A stretch of DNA of 64,000 bases from Paenibacillus alba (GTDB taxonomy: Bacteria; Bacillota; Bacilli; Paenibacillales; NBRC-103111), in NCBI RefSeq assembly GCF_013204855.1, contig NZ_JABMKZ010000007.1, positions 1 to 64,000 of the forward strand, in the 5' to 3' direction. The notes below the pieces were generated by a model. It saw only the letters and a list, made by a program, of their open reading frames with translations. It was not told where the DNA came from and ran no database searches. The translations under genes were made by a program, and so were the position numbers. The stretch's first letter is position 1. Each line of letters begins with the position of its first letter. Of this stretch, positions 27,262-36,458 are shown one piece after another.

Positions 27262-28668
27262 TTAAACGATATTGACCTTGCCTCCGCTGATCGTCACCTG
27301 ATCCGTTATTTCCAGACTTGCGTCCGCTTGCTTCAAATCCACGCCTTGCTCGCCTTGAATAACAACCTTCGCCCCGCCGGTAATTTCAATATCGTCTTCG
27401 GCAGACAGCATAATTTTCTTGTCGCTATTGATTTCAATCCCTCCATCGTCGGTTAGCTTCATAAGCAGCTTGCCGCTGCCAATAATCTCAACCGAGCCTG
27501 GCTTGAATACAATTTGTTTACCATATTTGGTACTGATACTCTTCACCGATGGATCACTTCGCTTCTGGGGATCAGACGACGCCGTATTCACGGAACTGGC
27601 TGCAAAGGCATGCTTCTCCTGCTCATCCGGAAAATAAAGGCGCACCTCATCGCCCTCTTCGGGCATACAATACCAACCGCTCCCATCCGGTGAGGAATAT
27701 ACGGTGGAATAAGCGAACCACAATCCTCCAGAATGTCCCCCATCAATATGCAGATTCACTTTTACCTGATCCTTGGATACGCCGGCAATTTTGCCAAAAA
27801 GCGAGACTCCAGCCAGCGCATAGGCATATTCCGTCGGAACACCAAGCCCCTCTTGATCCTTCAACACGTAATCATGAATCAAGACACCTTTGTCTATTCT
27901 TGTCTCGGCTCGATATACGTACAACGTCCGCCGCTGGAACTGTACAGGGCTGCACAAGGTCAGAATTTTGCTGCTGCTTACTTCATAGCTGATGCTATTC
28001 TGTTCATTCAAGCCGCTCATGCCATTTTCGGACTTCTGCTTATAGCCCTTCAGATCTTTCTTTATGGCATAGTTATAGGCGTCTAGCTTCTGGGGTTCCC
28101 CTTGATCCGGCAAGCCTACCGATACTTTCACGCCGCTTTGCGTACAAATCGGCACCAAGGGGGCGTGAAACTGTGAGGCCACTCTTCGGGCAAATTGCCA
28201 GTCTGTTTCCTTGTACTGTACCAGCAAACCGCCTGTCCTTTTGCCGTTTGAAGCTCCATCCGTTACATCAGCCTGCGGATAATCGGCGATGAGCTGGTTA
28301 AACAAGGCGGAATACGACAGCCGCGTGTTTTGAAACGAGCGCGTTTTCTTCTTCATGTCCATCCGCATCGTTTCGCTATACGCCTCCACCATGAGCTTTC
28401 TTACCCCATTAACGGCTTGCACCGTCAGACGGGTAACCATCCCTTGAAAGAGAATAATCGTACGATCCTTATCCTGCACCGACACCTGAATCCGTTCTTC
28501 ATCGTCGGCTCGCTCCACATACTGATCCAGCTTCTCTTCGGGAACGATTCCACTGAGCGTCAGGTGCGAATGTTCTCCTGCTTGCTGAACAAGCTTGAAA
28601 TCCAGCAGACTTTCAAACTCATACGGGAAGACGACCATGTCCGTGTAGGTATGCCTCTTTTCGCTCAT
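27262..28668 (-). CDS. VgrG-like spike/hub protein
   Basis: 468 residues with the VgrG layout: N-terminal gp27-like hub (RSFQNTRLSYSALFNQLI, VQYKETDWQFARRVASQFHA), an OB-like gp5 region near 290-370 (GWYCMPEEGDEVRLYFPD) and a short C-terminal beta-helix (about 385-468, repeats such as MLSAEDDIEITGGAKVVI). It has no toxin extension, unlike the second VgrG at 22595-25615, so it may be the structural spike or a carrier for cargo effectors. It overlaps the DcrB-like gene by 4 bases (ATGA). The predicted trimer would sit on the tube end within the baseplate. Confidence 0.88.
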   Translation of the reverse strand: MSEKRHTYTDMVVFPYEFESLLDFKLVQQAGEHSHLTLSGIVPEEKLDQYVERADDEERIQVSVQDKDRTIILFQGMVTRLTVQAVNGVRKLMVEAYSETMRMDMKKKTRSFQNTRLSYSALFNQLIADYPQADVTDGASNGKRTGGLLVQYKETDWQFARRVASQFHAPLVPICTQSGVKVSVGLPDQGEPQKLDAYNYAIKKDLKGYKQKSENGMSGLNEQNSISYEVSSSKILTLCSPVQFQRRTLYVYRAETRIDKGVLIHDYVLKDQEGLGVPTEYAYALAGVSLFGKIAGVSKDQVKVNLHIDGGHSGGLWFAYSTVYSSPDGSGWYCMPEEGDEVRLYFPDEQEKHAFAASSVNTASSDPQKRSDPSVKSISTKYGKQIVFKPGSVEIIGSGKLLMKLTDDGGIEINSDKKIMLSAEDDIEITGGAKVVIQGEQGVDLKQADASLEITDQVTISGGKVNIV

Positions 28669-29264
28669 GCGGGTACCTCACCTTCCTCCTCATGTATGAT
28701 CCTTATCGTGCGAATGACTTGACGGGCGGCTTCTTGCCAATCCTCATAATCCCCATACGGACAGCAAAAAGTACCCATCACCGTCTTCCCCTCAAATTCA
28801 AAAAAGAACATAATGTAATAAATAAATCCGTCCAGCGCAGCCCCTTTGAAATCAAAATAGCCAATCGGCTTGCCGCTCGCTTCTTCCAGCCCTTCCGTAT
28901 AAAAAACATGCGTGGGGTTCATTCTTTTAATCAAAGCCTTCATACCCTCCGTCAGTTCCTGGACCGATTCATCATCCAGCTCCTGATCGATTTGACTTAG
29001 CGTAAAATTGATCCCGCCTGTTTCATCGCTCTTAATAATTTGTGGACGCTGTTCATACGGGTATTTCAGCTTGCTTTGCTCCTCCGGCATATCTACGAAG
29101 TCGCTAGGCATAAGCACCTTTAACTTTTCATCAAAAAAAGCCTGCTGCGTAAACTCATAATAGCGCTTGCCCACACGCACAGGCCCTGTACATATGTCAC
29201 TATGCTGTTGGCTTTTCTCCACTTCATTTATAAAAGCAAGTATCCTCTCATCCGCATACTCCAT
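28665..29264 (-). CDS. DcrB/DUF1795 (EagR-type) chaperone-like protein
   Basis: About 200 residues, soluble. The C-terminal half (hydrophobic strand, GTFCCPYGDYEDW, then a helix ending RQVIRTIRI) matches the DcrB/PsbP-like pattern of DUF1795, the fold of EagR chaperones that protect hydrophobic effector segments in type VI secretion. ATG at 29264 is chosen over a TTG at 29273 because GGGAGG abuts the TTG. It is coupled by a 4-base overlap to the VgrG gene, suiting a VgrG- or effector-loading chaperone. Fold assignment is by eye. Confidence 0.65.
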   Translation of the reverse strand: MEYADERILAFINEVEKSQQHSDICTGPVRVGKRYYEFTQQAFFDEKLKVLMPSDFVDMPEEQSKLKYPYEQRPQIIKSDETGGINFTLSQIDQELDDESVQELTEGMKALIKRMNPTHVFYTEGLEEASGKPIGYFDFKGAALDGFIYYIMFFFEFEGKTVMGTFCCPYGDYEDWQEAARQVIRTIRIIHEEEGEVPA

Positions 29265-29303
29265 CGTTTTCAAGCCTCCCTTAAGAACATGAATGTTAAT
29301 GCC

Positions 29304-30080
29304 TCAATCCACAAGCATCCGACGTGGTCCTCCCGATCTCAGATCAGGCCTCGTCCGCGTGCCCAACTGCGCCTCCTCCAGAATACGGATTAAATATTTG
29401 TGAATCTGCACGTTGTCATACGCCTTATATTCCATCCCCAACCGACTCCCGATATAACGAAGAATCAATTCCCGATTCACGGTATCCTGATTCAGACACT
29501 GCATCGCAAATGCAATGTCATACGCATTCGCACTGCCAGCGCTTAACAATTCAGCGCCGTAATATCGCGTCAGCTGAGGGCTCAAACTGCTTTGACCAAC
29601 CGCTGAATAGGGAATGTGAAGCATATTCCACGTGTTATACTCCGTGGCGAAATCCGCAAAGCTCTGGTAGTCCGAGCGCAGTTTGGCCCCTTCCTTCAGC
29701 TTGAATCTTCCGAGCTCCAGCTCGTTGCCTCGAAGGGAGACTTCGTGATCAAGCACAATATCTGCCTTGTACAGGGTGAAATCAGACTGTTCCACCGCTT
29801 CCCCGAAGCGGAGTTTCAGCACGGTCTCCCTACCGTTCGCCTGATACGGGAGCGAGTAGTCCTGCTCCAACGCATAAATTCTGCACCCGAACTTGACAAG
29901 ACCGCGGGACACAACAAGCTGCTCCGCTGTAATCCGCACCTGCGCACCAGCTACGATCCCCTCCGAGTAAGCCTCGGTAGACAGCTCGGTGAAGCGCCTC
30001 GGAACATCCCGCAAGCTTTCCAGCATATCCCCCTTGAGAATACGGCCTTTCGTAAAATTCGGATAAACGTTCGTGAACAA
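29304..30080 (-). CDS. Putative baseplate component
   Basis: 258 residues. The N-terminal half is beta-rich with a phage tail-fibre/baseplate-like pattern (YSEGIVAGAQVRITAEQLVV followed by GCRIYAL), the remainder alpha/beta. Such a pattern occurs in baseplate or connector N-terminal domains (TssK-like or gp8-like); this is an inference from style, not a motif match. TTG at 30080 has GGAGGAG upstream. It lies between the Hsp70-like and DcrB-like genes. No transmembrane segment or signal peptide. Confidence 0.6.
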   Translation of the reverse strand: MFTNVYPNFTKGRILKGDMLESLRDVPRRFTELSTEAYSEGIVAGAQVRITAEQLVVSRGLVKFGCRIYALEQDYSLPYQANGRETVLKLRFGEAVEQSDFTLYKADIVLDHEVSLRGNELELGRFKLKEGAKLRSDYQSFADFATEYNTWNMLHIPYSAVGQSSLSPQLTRYYGAELLSAGSANAYDIAFAMQCLNQDTVNRELILRYIGSRLGMEYKAYDNVQIHKYLIRILEEAQLGTRTRPDLRSGGPRRMLVD

Positions 30081-30122
30081 TCCGCTCCTCCTCCTCTCTG
30101 CACACCGGCCCCATTGCCAGCT

Positions 30123-32777
30123 CTATTTCCAACCATCGAAGAAATCCAGCTCCGACAAATCACCCTCAAAGGCAAAAAATTGCTTCGCCCCCCAATAGAG
30201 CTGCTCTTCCCGCCTCGCAATCGGCAGCACATGGAAGCCCCAGGCGTTCGACTCGGCGAACACGAATAGCTTCACTTCGTCGTTGATAATTGCGTCCGTG
30301 TCATCTTGCGGAATTTTCGTACCATACGCTTTCTTAATCTCCTCATAGCGGATCGGCTCGTAACTGCTGGCATCGCTGGTGTATACATAGGTGTGCCTAA
30401 TTTCTCCGTCGCTTCCCTTCAAATAAAGTTCCACCTCGACGGCGCTGAGCGGACGGGATACAGAGCCTTGTACGTCACTCAGCCTCTCCTGCATACGGAT
30501 CAACAGCTTTTCGTGTCGGTTGTGCGTAAAAGCAACAACCGAGTACGGCACCATCGGCGCCTCATTCGTCATACTCGTTTCAATGACGCCTGCCTTGCGG
30601 TCGTTCAAATAACGGATGGCGCCTCGCAGGCAAGCAAGCTTTAAGTCAGGGACTTGTCCCGCATGCTCCGTCTTTTGGCGAAATTCAATGCTGCGTCCGG
30701 CTACGAACTCCTTTAAAGCCTCCCGAAAAACATCGATTGTACAGGATTGCCCCGTCAGCTTAATAATGTCATAATCCTGGAGCTTCCCTTCCTGGTAATA
30801 ATCTTCCAAAAATTTACGCACAATGTCATAAATATCCGCTTTAATCAGTTGATTGATTTCTTTGATGTTGAACACCACATTCGGAAAATCATAAACATCC
30901 TTCATGACCTCATGATCCGTAAGCGACAAGCACCAGCGATCTACAGCCGTAATTTTCAGATCATTTTCGTGCAGACCTCCGCTGGCTGAATCAAACCGAT
31001 TACGGACAATGCCCGTTTTACGAAAAAATTCCTTTTTCATATTGTCCGCGATTTCCCAGAGGAAATAGAAATTGCTGCGCACGCGCAAATACTCTTCTCG
31101 GGTCCGATTTTCATACGCTTTGAACCGAGTCGGGATCAGCTTTTCGGCCTCTCGATAAGCGGCTTCGAAACCCTCGTACACCGAGCTTACGCCGTATTCA
31201 TCCACATGCCGATACAAATCCGTTCCTGGAATATCAATTAATTGATCAATATCCGTCATGCGCCTGCGAGTACTGTAATAATCAGCGAACACAATTTTCA
31301 TGAATTGCATAATGCGGTAAGTAATATTATTGCCGCCATAGTTGGTATCGCCGTTCTCATAGGCGGTGTGAATCGTGAGCTTATACGAAAGGTGTCCGTC
31401 TTCGATCCGAAATCTGCAAGAGGATAGGTCCGTTGTGCCCCCGCCGCAATCGATGACAAGCGCCTGATACAGCTCTCCATCCATAAAGCTGCGTTTTTCT
31501 ATCTGATCAGCGATCGTGTTGTAAAGCACAGCCATGCCTTCATCTAATCCATGCTCCGTCTCCAATCCATATTCCGGCAAAATGTCGGCAAACATGTCAC
31601 TGAACTGCATTTTCAGCTTCACCGGACTGGAGATATGTAAATTTTTGAAACGACATTTGAACTGATGCTCCGCCATCTCCACCACATGGGTCAGATAAGC
31701 CCGCAGAATATCGCTCCTTGGGACAGTTGCCACATTGCCTTGCGGGTCCATCAGCTCTTCGGTCTGCTTATAGTTGTTGACCCAGCGCTTAATGCTGTGA
31801 AACACAGTGGCATGGCCTGTGTAGCCATTTTTCTTCATCGCGTTCAACGCTTCATAGCCGAAATGGTAGCGAATCCTGGATGCATTCGAACAATCCGCCA
31901 CGCTGATCACCGTCGGCAGCGCCTCAATCCATTCCTCTGCCTGACGAGTCGCGCGGGGAAAGGACACATAATTAATGCGGCCCAACTGGGTTGTGCCGTT
32001 TAACTGATCTTGAGCAGAGGGTGCAGAAATATACGAACGATCTAGAAAAGCACCGGCTGTCGTATTCGAAGTACCAAAATCGATGGCCAGCACAACCTCC
32101 GTTTCTTCTAAGTCCCTAATCTCCAGATCGGCTATTGGCATGCGGCAGTAGTGAAGATTAACCGGAGGGAGCGGCTTGTCCTGCTGATACGACTTGTAAA
32201 TATATTCCGAATCCTGCTTGCGAAAAAAGAGGAAGCTATAATTTTGATTCGCCGTTTTACGGAAAGGAATCTCTTGGGACGCCCCCAGAAAGTAAACACC
32301 AGGCTCCGCTCCATCCTTATTGAGATAGACAATTCCGCACAACTCTTGATGATCATTCACGATCAGGACATTCGACTCGGTGAATGTGCTGGGAACTTCA
32401 ATCCGGTACCTGTCCCTGCTGTCTACCTGAAGGCCCGCATAAAGCGTTAGCTTCGCAGGCACCTTGAGGCTGCCATCGTCCCTCAGCGGCGTATTCAGGT
32501 AGCGCTTTAACACAGCTTCCACCCGCTCATGTCCGCCGCTTTTGAAGCTTTGGATCAGCAAGCTTTGCTCCGCGTTGCGATATTTCAGTACCGTTCGTAT
32601 GAGCGCTTCTCTGTCCAGCGAGCCCGATAGCCCTTCCACCAGCTTCTCCTTATGACAAATACTTCGCAATTGCAAAGTCGTCATCTCCGATAACTCTTCT
32701 CGTTTGTAGGTGGTCTGGTTGCGCACTTCCCGTTCCATGGGACGCGACGAATTCAGCTTATAGGTATACCCCTTCAT
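30123..32777 (-). CDS. Hsp70-like actin-fold ATPase of the injection locus
   Basis: 884 residues. Residues about 25-75 look like a helix-extension-helix (SAP/Rho-N-like) region; a beta-rich domain follows (110-215). The Hsp70/actin nucleotide-binding domain begins near 228: phosphate-1 motif VLAIDFGTSNTTAG, phosphate-2 motif VIDCGGGTTDLSS and adenosine motif IIKLTGQSC. The C-terminal 200 residues are beta-rich, perhaps a substrate domain unlike canonical DnaK. No ClpV-like AAA+ protein is encoded in the locus and a J-domain gene lies upstream, so it may be the dedicated chaperone for sheath or effector folding (inference). AAAGGGA precedes the ATG. Confidence 0.8.
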   Translation of the reverse strand: MKGYTYKLNSSRPMEREVRNQTTYKREELSEMTTLQLRSICHKEKLVEGLSGSLDREALIRTVLKYRNAEQSLLIQSFKSGGHERVEAVLKRYLNTPLRDDGSLKVPAKLTLYAGLQVDSRDRYRIEVPSTFTESNVLIVNDHQELCGIVYLNKDGAEPGVYFLGASQEIPFRKTANQNYSFLFFRKQDSEYIYKSYQQDKPLPPVNLHYCRMPIADLEIRDLEETEVVLAIDFGTSNTTAGAFLDRSYISAPSAQDQLNGTTQLGRINYVSFPRATRQAEEWIEALPTVISVADCSNASRIRYHFGYEALNAMKKNGYTGHATVFHSIKRWVNNYKQTEELMDPQGNVATVPRSDILRAYLTHVVEMAEHQFKCRFKNLHISSPVKLKMQFSDMFADILPEYGLETEHGLDEGMAVLYNTIADQIEKRSFMDGELYQALVIDCGGGTTDLSSCRFRIEDGHLSYKLTIHTAYENGDTNYGGNNITYRIMQFMKIVFADYYSTRRRMTDIDQLIDIPGTDLYRHVDEYGVSSVYEGFEAAYREAEKLIPTRFKAYENRTREEYLRVRSNFYFLWEIADNMKKEFFRKTGIVRNRFDSASGGLHENDLKITAVDRWCLSLTDHEVMKDVYDFPNVVFNIKEINQLIKADIYDIVRKFLEDYYQEGKLQDYDIIKLTGQSCTIDVFREALKEFVAGRSIEFRQKTEHAGQVPDLKLACLRGAIRYLNDRKAGVIETSMTNEAPMVPYSVVAFTHNRHEKLLIRMQERLSDVQGSVSRPLSAVEVELYLKGSDGEIRHTYVYTSDASSYEPIRYEEIKKAYGTKIPQDDTDAIINDEVKLFVFAESNAWGFHVLPIARREEQLYWGAKQFFAFEGDLSELDFFDGWK

Positions 32778-32805
32778 GTCCCTTTCATCCTCTCTGACTC
32801 CCCGT

Positions 32806-33495
32806 TCAATGTATCGCTATGCGATCAACCCGCATCGTTTCTTCGACATCGATAATGCCAAAATGATGCTCCCAATAGGTTAGTGTATGGAAACGAACGG
32901 GCAGGAAAATCGTTTTAATCAACTCCAGCTTAGCGAGTGACGTGGCCGTCTTCTCCTGACCAACATAGAACAAGAGTTCGTCCCTTTCTTCACAATTGGC
33001 GTAAATCGTGGAATGCTTGAACAGCTTCCGCATCGTATCTTTGAGCAGATAGACGGCTTCACCTGTCTCATACAGACTGAGGATATTGCCCGCCACGACC
33101 TCCTGCTCTTCTTGGCTCAGCAGCTTCATCTTCTCCCAGACGCTGCTTCCGAATATCCCTGACTCCAAATCCCGCAGCACAAATTTAATATAAAACTCAC
33201 GCTTATTCATGCCCATCTGTAAATCCATATCCGTCAAGAAATGAATGAAAATATCGAATAACGTATGCCGAAGCTCCGTTTCTTCCTTATTGTTAATGTC
33301 AAATAAATCTCGAAAAATATCATAGAAACGGTAGTACGGATTCACTTCCACCTCAGCCTCTACCGTTGTCGCGTTCAGAGTTTCATGGCTGAGTTCCATG
33401 TAGGGCGAGTAGACCTGTGCCGGGGAAAAATACAGATCGCTCTTGGCCAGGTTATTTTTTCGAGCCTTAATAACCAGATCCCAAATATAATTCAC
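32806..33495 (-). CDS. Putative baseplate/tail component
   Basis: 229 residues with no recognised domain. The start is the GTG at 33495: AAGGAG lies 7 bases before it and it overlaps the preceding stop (GTGA), giving tight coupling to the 425-aa gene. Helical, with a C-terminal LPVRFHTLTYWEHHFGI segment reminiscent of tail or baseplate wedge proteins (weak). An ORF start at 33513 would place the ribosome site inside the gene. The two coupled proteins are probably partners. Confidence 0.6.
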   Translation of the reverse strand: MNYIWDLVIKARKNNLAKSDLYFSPAQVYSPYMELSHETLNATTVEAEVEVNPYYRFYDIFRDLFDINNKEETELRHTLFDIFIHFLTDMDLQMGMNKREFYIKFVLRDLESGIFGSSVWEKMKLLSQEEQEVVAGNILSLYETGEAVYLLKDTMRKLFKHSTIYANCEERDELLFYVGQEKTATSLAKLELIKTIFLPVRFHTLTYWEHHFGIIDVEETMRVDRIAIH

Positions 33496-34769
33496 GCCCA
33501 TTCTCCTTCGCATTTATATTCGGGGAAATAGATTTGAACCTCAGACACAAGAAAACTCATCAAATCATCGATGATAAAGGTCTCACTCCCGCGATTGCGA
33601 AAACGTAACCGCATGATCTTCTTATCGCTCTCTACACGAACGTGATCGCTGATGAATGAATTCATTTCATAAGTCGCTTGTTTTCCATCCGCTCTGTCTA
33701 GAATGTCTACCTGCTCCAAATCCAGCAGCTCACTAGCCTCAAAGGAATTAACGATTCGGTTAATCTCCCCTGTAGCCCGCACGGTCAGTGCTTGTTTGCG
33801 GGCAAATCCGCCCGTAAAGCTATCTTTTCGCTTATTGGAAACGAGTCCATAAGGCAGTCTGCCGATCTTAGTTGCGATCGGCCTTGTAATTTTGAACACC
33901 TGCCATATCCCAGACTTCTCCTGCGGAGAGACCACAGTCAGTTCCTCTGGCATGCGCTTAATATATCGGATCAGCTCCGCATCCCCGTCAACGAGATAGC
34001 CGTGCTCCGCTCCCGTTTTCCGTAAAGACAACACATGTTCAAAATTCACCCGATCTGTCGCAGGAATGGGAAAGCCGACATTTTTGAGCGCCAGCCTTTC
34101 TATGTTCCATAGAGGCACCATATCCAATTTTTTAAAAGCGTCAAACTCCTCCAAATGAACACGGATTTCGAGAAGCTCTTCATCTGCGCTAATCATCCCT
34201 GTATCCCCTGTCCACACCAGATCGAAAAACTTATTGGCATAGGGGTGATTCATCGTTTTCCACGGTATATTATTTTTTTGGAATACATGATAAAGCTTTT
34301 CCAGTTCACCCATATAGGTCAAATTCTGCTGTAAGCGAACTTGTATCGCATGCTTTCCACGAGAAGTAACAAGCTCTCCGTGAAACACTCTGCTTCCTCG
34401 CAGCAGCTCCTGAATTTTGCGGTATTCGCATTGAAAAAACGCCGTCATCAGCAGCGCTTCTCCTTCCGAGCGCTTCTGAGCGAGCACATGCTTCATATCA
34501 AAGACAGGCTTCTCTTGATCTCCCTCTACCATCGGATACAGAAACTCATGGATAGGGTCAATCTCTTCCCTTGGGCAGATGGTGACATATATGTCCTGTC
34601 CTTCTTCGCTCGCTTCCACTTCCTTGAATACCCGCTCTTCCAGCTTGCGGTTTAATTCTTCCTGATAGTCCACCAAGTTTAAAAATACGCCCGTCATGAT
34701 GTTCTTTAGCAGCTTGCGCTGCTCCAGATCATCCATTCGGCTTAATCGATCCAGAATAATGTCTTTCAT
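33492..34769 (-). CDS. Putative baseplate protein, unknown family
   Basis: 425 residues, soluble, mostly beta-strand in its second half, no signal peptide or transmembrane segment. No catalytic motif or recognised family. Position (after the regulatory genes, coupled to the 229-aa gene, before the Hsp70-like gene) and size fit a TssF/TssK/gp6-type baseplate component, but that is a positional inference. GGAAGGAAG lies before the ATG, and only 5 bases separate it from the upstream gene. Confidence 0.6.
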   Translation of the reverse strand: MKDIILDRLSRMDDLEQRKLLKNIMTGVFLNLVDYQEELNRKLEERVFKEVEASEEGQDIYVTICPREEIDPIHEFLYPMVEGDQEKPVFDMKHVLAQKRSEGEALLMTAFFQCEYRKIQELLRGSRVFHGELVTSRGKHAIQVRLQQNLTYMGELEKLYHVFQKNNIPWKTMNHPYANKFFDLVWTGDTGMISADEELLEIRVHLEEFDAFKKLDMVPLWNIERLALKNVGFPIPATDRVNFEHVLSLRKTGAEHGYLVDGDAELIRYIKRMPEELTVVSPQEKSGIWQVFKITRPIATKIGRLPYGLVSNKRKDSFTGGFARKQALTVRATGEINRIVNSFEASELLDLEQVDILDRADGKQATYEMNSFISDHVRVESDKKIMRLRFRNRGSETFIIDDLMSFLVSEVQIYFPEYKCEGEWA

Positions 34770-34774
34770 GAGAA

Positions 34775-36442
34775 CTACTTCCTTCCTGCCTCCTGGTTGT
34801 CGCCCTTGTCAGGCGAAGCTTCTTGACTCGCCGCTGCATTCGGTAATTTGGGCGCTGCTGCGGTCCCCTCGGCGGCGGCACTCGAAGCAGGGAGCGCAGG
34901 TGTCGGCGGGTTTAATTTCTCTTGAGATTTCGTTATTTTCCGTTCGACGCCGAGCACTTTTTCCAACATGCCGATTTCCTGGTACACCTCTTGGGCCATG
35001 GCATAGGCATCAACAGATTGCTGAAAGTCTTGAGCGGCATAGCTCTGATCACCTTTCTTCTCCAACTTGTCAGCGTCCAGCTGCCTCTTTTCCTTTTGCA
35101 CGCCAGCCATCTTGGCATCTACGTTATCGATCTTCCCTGCAAGTTCTTTTTCCCCATTGCTAAAAGCGGCCTCTGCGGCTTTCTTTTTCGCCTTCACATA
35201 CAAGTCTTTCGCTCCTTCGTAATCTTGACCCTGAAACTTCTGGTCACCTTGCTTGATTAAATTCGCAACTTCCAGAAATGATGTCGTTTTGCTAATTTGC
35301 GCTTCCAAATCCTTCATATTGTAATCTTCCTGTGAACGCGCTTCCTTCTTCGCCTTCTCATAACTGGCAAGAGCCTTCGTATAATCGCCCTCTTTGAAAG
35401 CGGCATCCCCGTCCACGACAAGCTGCGCCGTTCTTTGCTTTTTCGTCAGCAATTGCATGTGCAGCTTATCATTCACTTTAATGGAAGCATTCCGCGCTTC
35501 ACTGTACTCCTTGAGCGCATTCGGATAGTTGCCATCCTGCACAGCGACGTCCCCGTCCTTCTCATGTGCAAAAATAGCAGCCACCGCCTCAGCCTTAGCC
35601 TTAACCGCGCGCGCTTTATAATAGAGGGCTCCTCCCCCAAGCAATATCAAGGGAATGAGCACCATTGCAATCGTTTTTACAAGCTTCCATCTGTTCTTCG
35701 GAGGCTCTTGATAGACTTTATCCGCATAAATTGCCGCGACCGTATAATTCGGAATCACCTTCGTCTGCTTGCTCAGCAAAACATCCTCAATCGTATCGAC
35801 GAGATCGGACGGCTCTTTGGCTTCTTCCAGCGCATCCAGCATCTCTGCTCCGTTCACACGCTCCCATATTCCTCGGGTACACAGCAGAAGCACATCTCCA
35901 TCGGATAACTTCACCTTACGGGATAAACTGGGATTAAACTCCCCACGTTTGCCCAAGTACCATAGTAAATTCGTTCTTTCCTCGTGCCGGTCCAGCGCAT
36001 CCTGCGGAAGTTTCTCTGCATTAATCATCGTTTGCGTTAAGCTCTGATCCTTGCTTTTTTCCAATATTCTTCCATTTCGAAAATGATACAGTCGCGTATT
36101 TCCAGCAACTGCCCCAATCATCGTTGTATAATTCGTCACGATCATGGTCAGGCTTGCCTTGCGCCGAACTCTCCTGCTTTCCACTTGCAACAAATCGTGG
36201 GCCTCCCGCAAATAGCTTTTCATCGCCCTTGCAGAGAGTCTTGGCTTGTGCATAAATTTTCCAATAACTGCTTTGACAGCCATTTCTGCGCTTTCCATCT
36301 CCGTATCGGAGTCCAGCCCTTGAGCGATAACCCAACAAGCCAAATCGTCATGCTCCGTGAAAGCAAAATACTCCTTGTTCCGAACGAACGTCCCCTCTTC
36401 CGATATAAAGCTGGTCTTAAATTTGCTGTTATCCTTTCTCAT
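34775..36442 (-). CDS. Membrane pseudo-PP2C with TPR-like repeats
   Basis: 555 residues. Residues 1-245 follow the PP2C fold but the metal-binding acidic residues are gone: the usual DG after strand 3 is Q41-G42 (VIAQGLD), GDSR is GNTR (114-117), SDG is TRG (189-191) and DN is PN (231-232). One transmembrane helix (about 255-275) is followed by a Lys/Glu/Ala-rich run of TPR-like repeats (for example GDAAFKEGDYTKALASYEKA) up to about 520 and a Pro/Ala-rich tail, predicted outside. ATG at 36442 has GGGAGG 5 bases upstream; an earlier ATG at 36523 would overlap the PP2C gene. Likely a phosphopeptide-sensing or scaffolding protein (inference). Confidence 0.8.
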   Translation of the reverse strand: MRKDNSKFKTSFISEEGTFVRNKEYFAFTEHDDLACWVIAQGLDSDTEMESAEMAVKAVIGKFMHKPRLSARAMKSYLREAHDLLQVESRRVRRKASLTMIVTNYTTMIGAVAGNTRLYHFRNGRILEKSKDQSLTQTMINAEKLPQDALDRHEERTNLLWYLGKRGEFNPSLSRKVKLSDGDVLLLCTRGIWERVNGAEMLDALEEAKEPSDLVDTIEDVLLSKQTKVIPNYTVAAIYADKVYQEPPKNRWKLVKTIAMVLIPLILLGGGALYYKARAVKAKAEAVAAIFAHEKDGDVAVQDGNYPNALKEYSEARNASIKVNDKLHMQLLTKKQRTAQLVVDGDAAFKEGDYTKALASYEKAKKEARSQEDYNMKDLEAQISKTTSFLEVANLIKQGDQKFQGQDYEGAKDLYVKAKKKAAEAAFSNGEKELAGKIDNVDAKMAGVQKEKRQLDADKLEKKGDQSYAAQDFQQSVDAYAMAQEVYQEIGMLEKVLGVERKITKSQEKLNPPTPALPASSAAAEGTAAAPKLPNAAASQEASPDKGDNQEAGRK

Positions 36443-36458
36443 CGCTGCCTCCCTGCTT

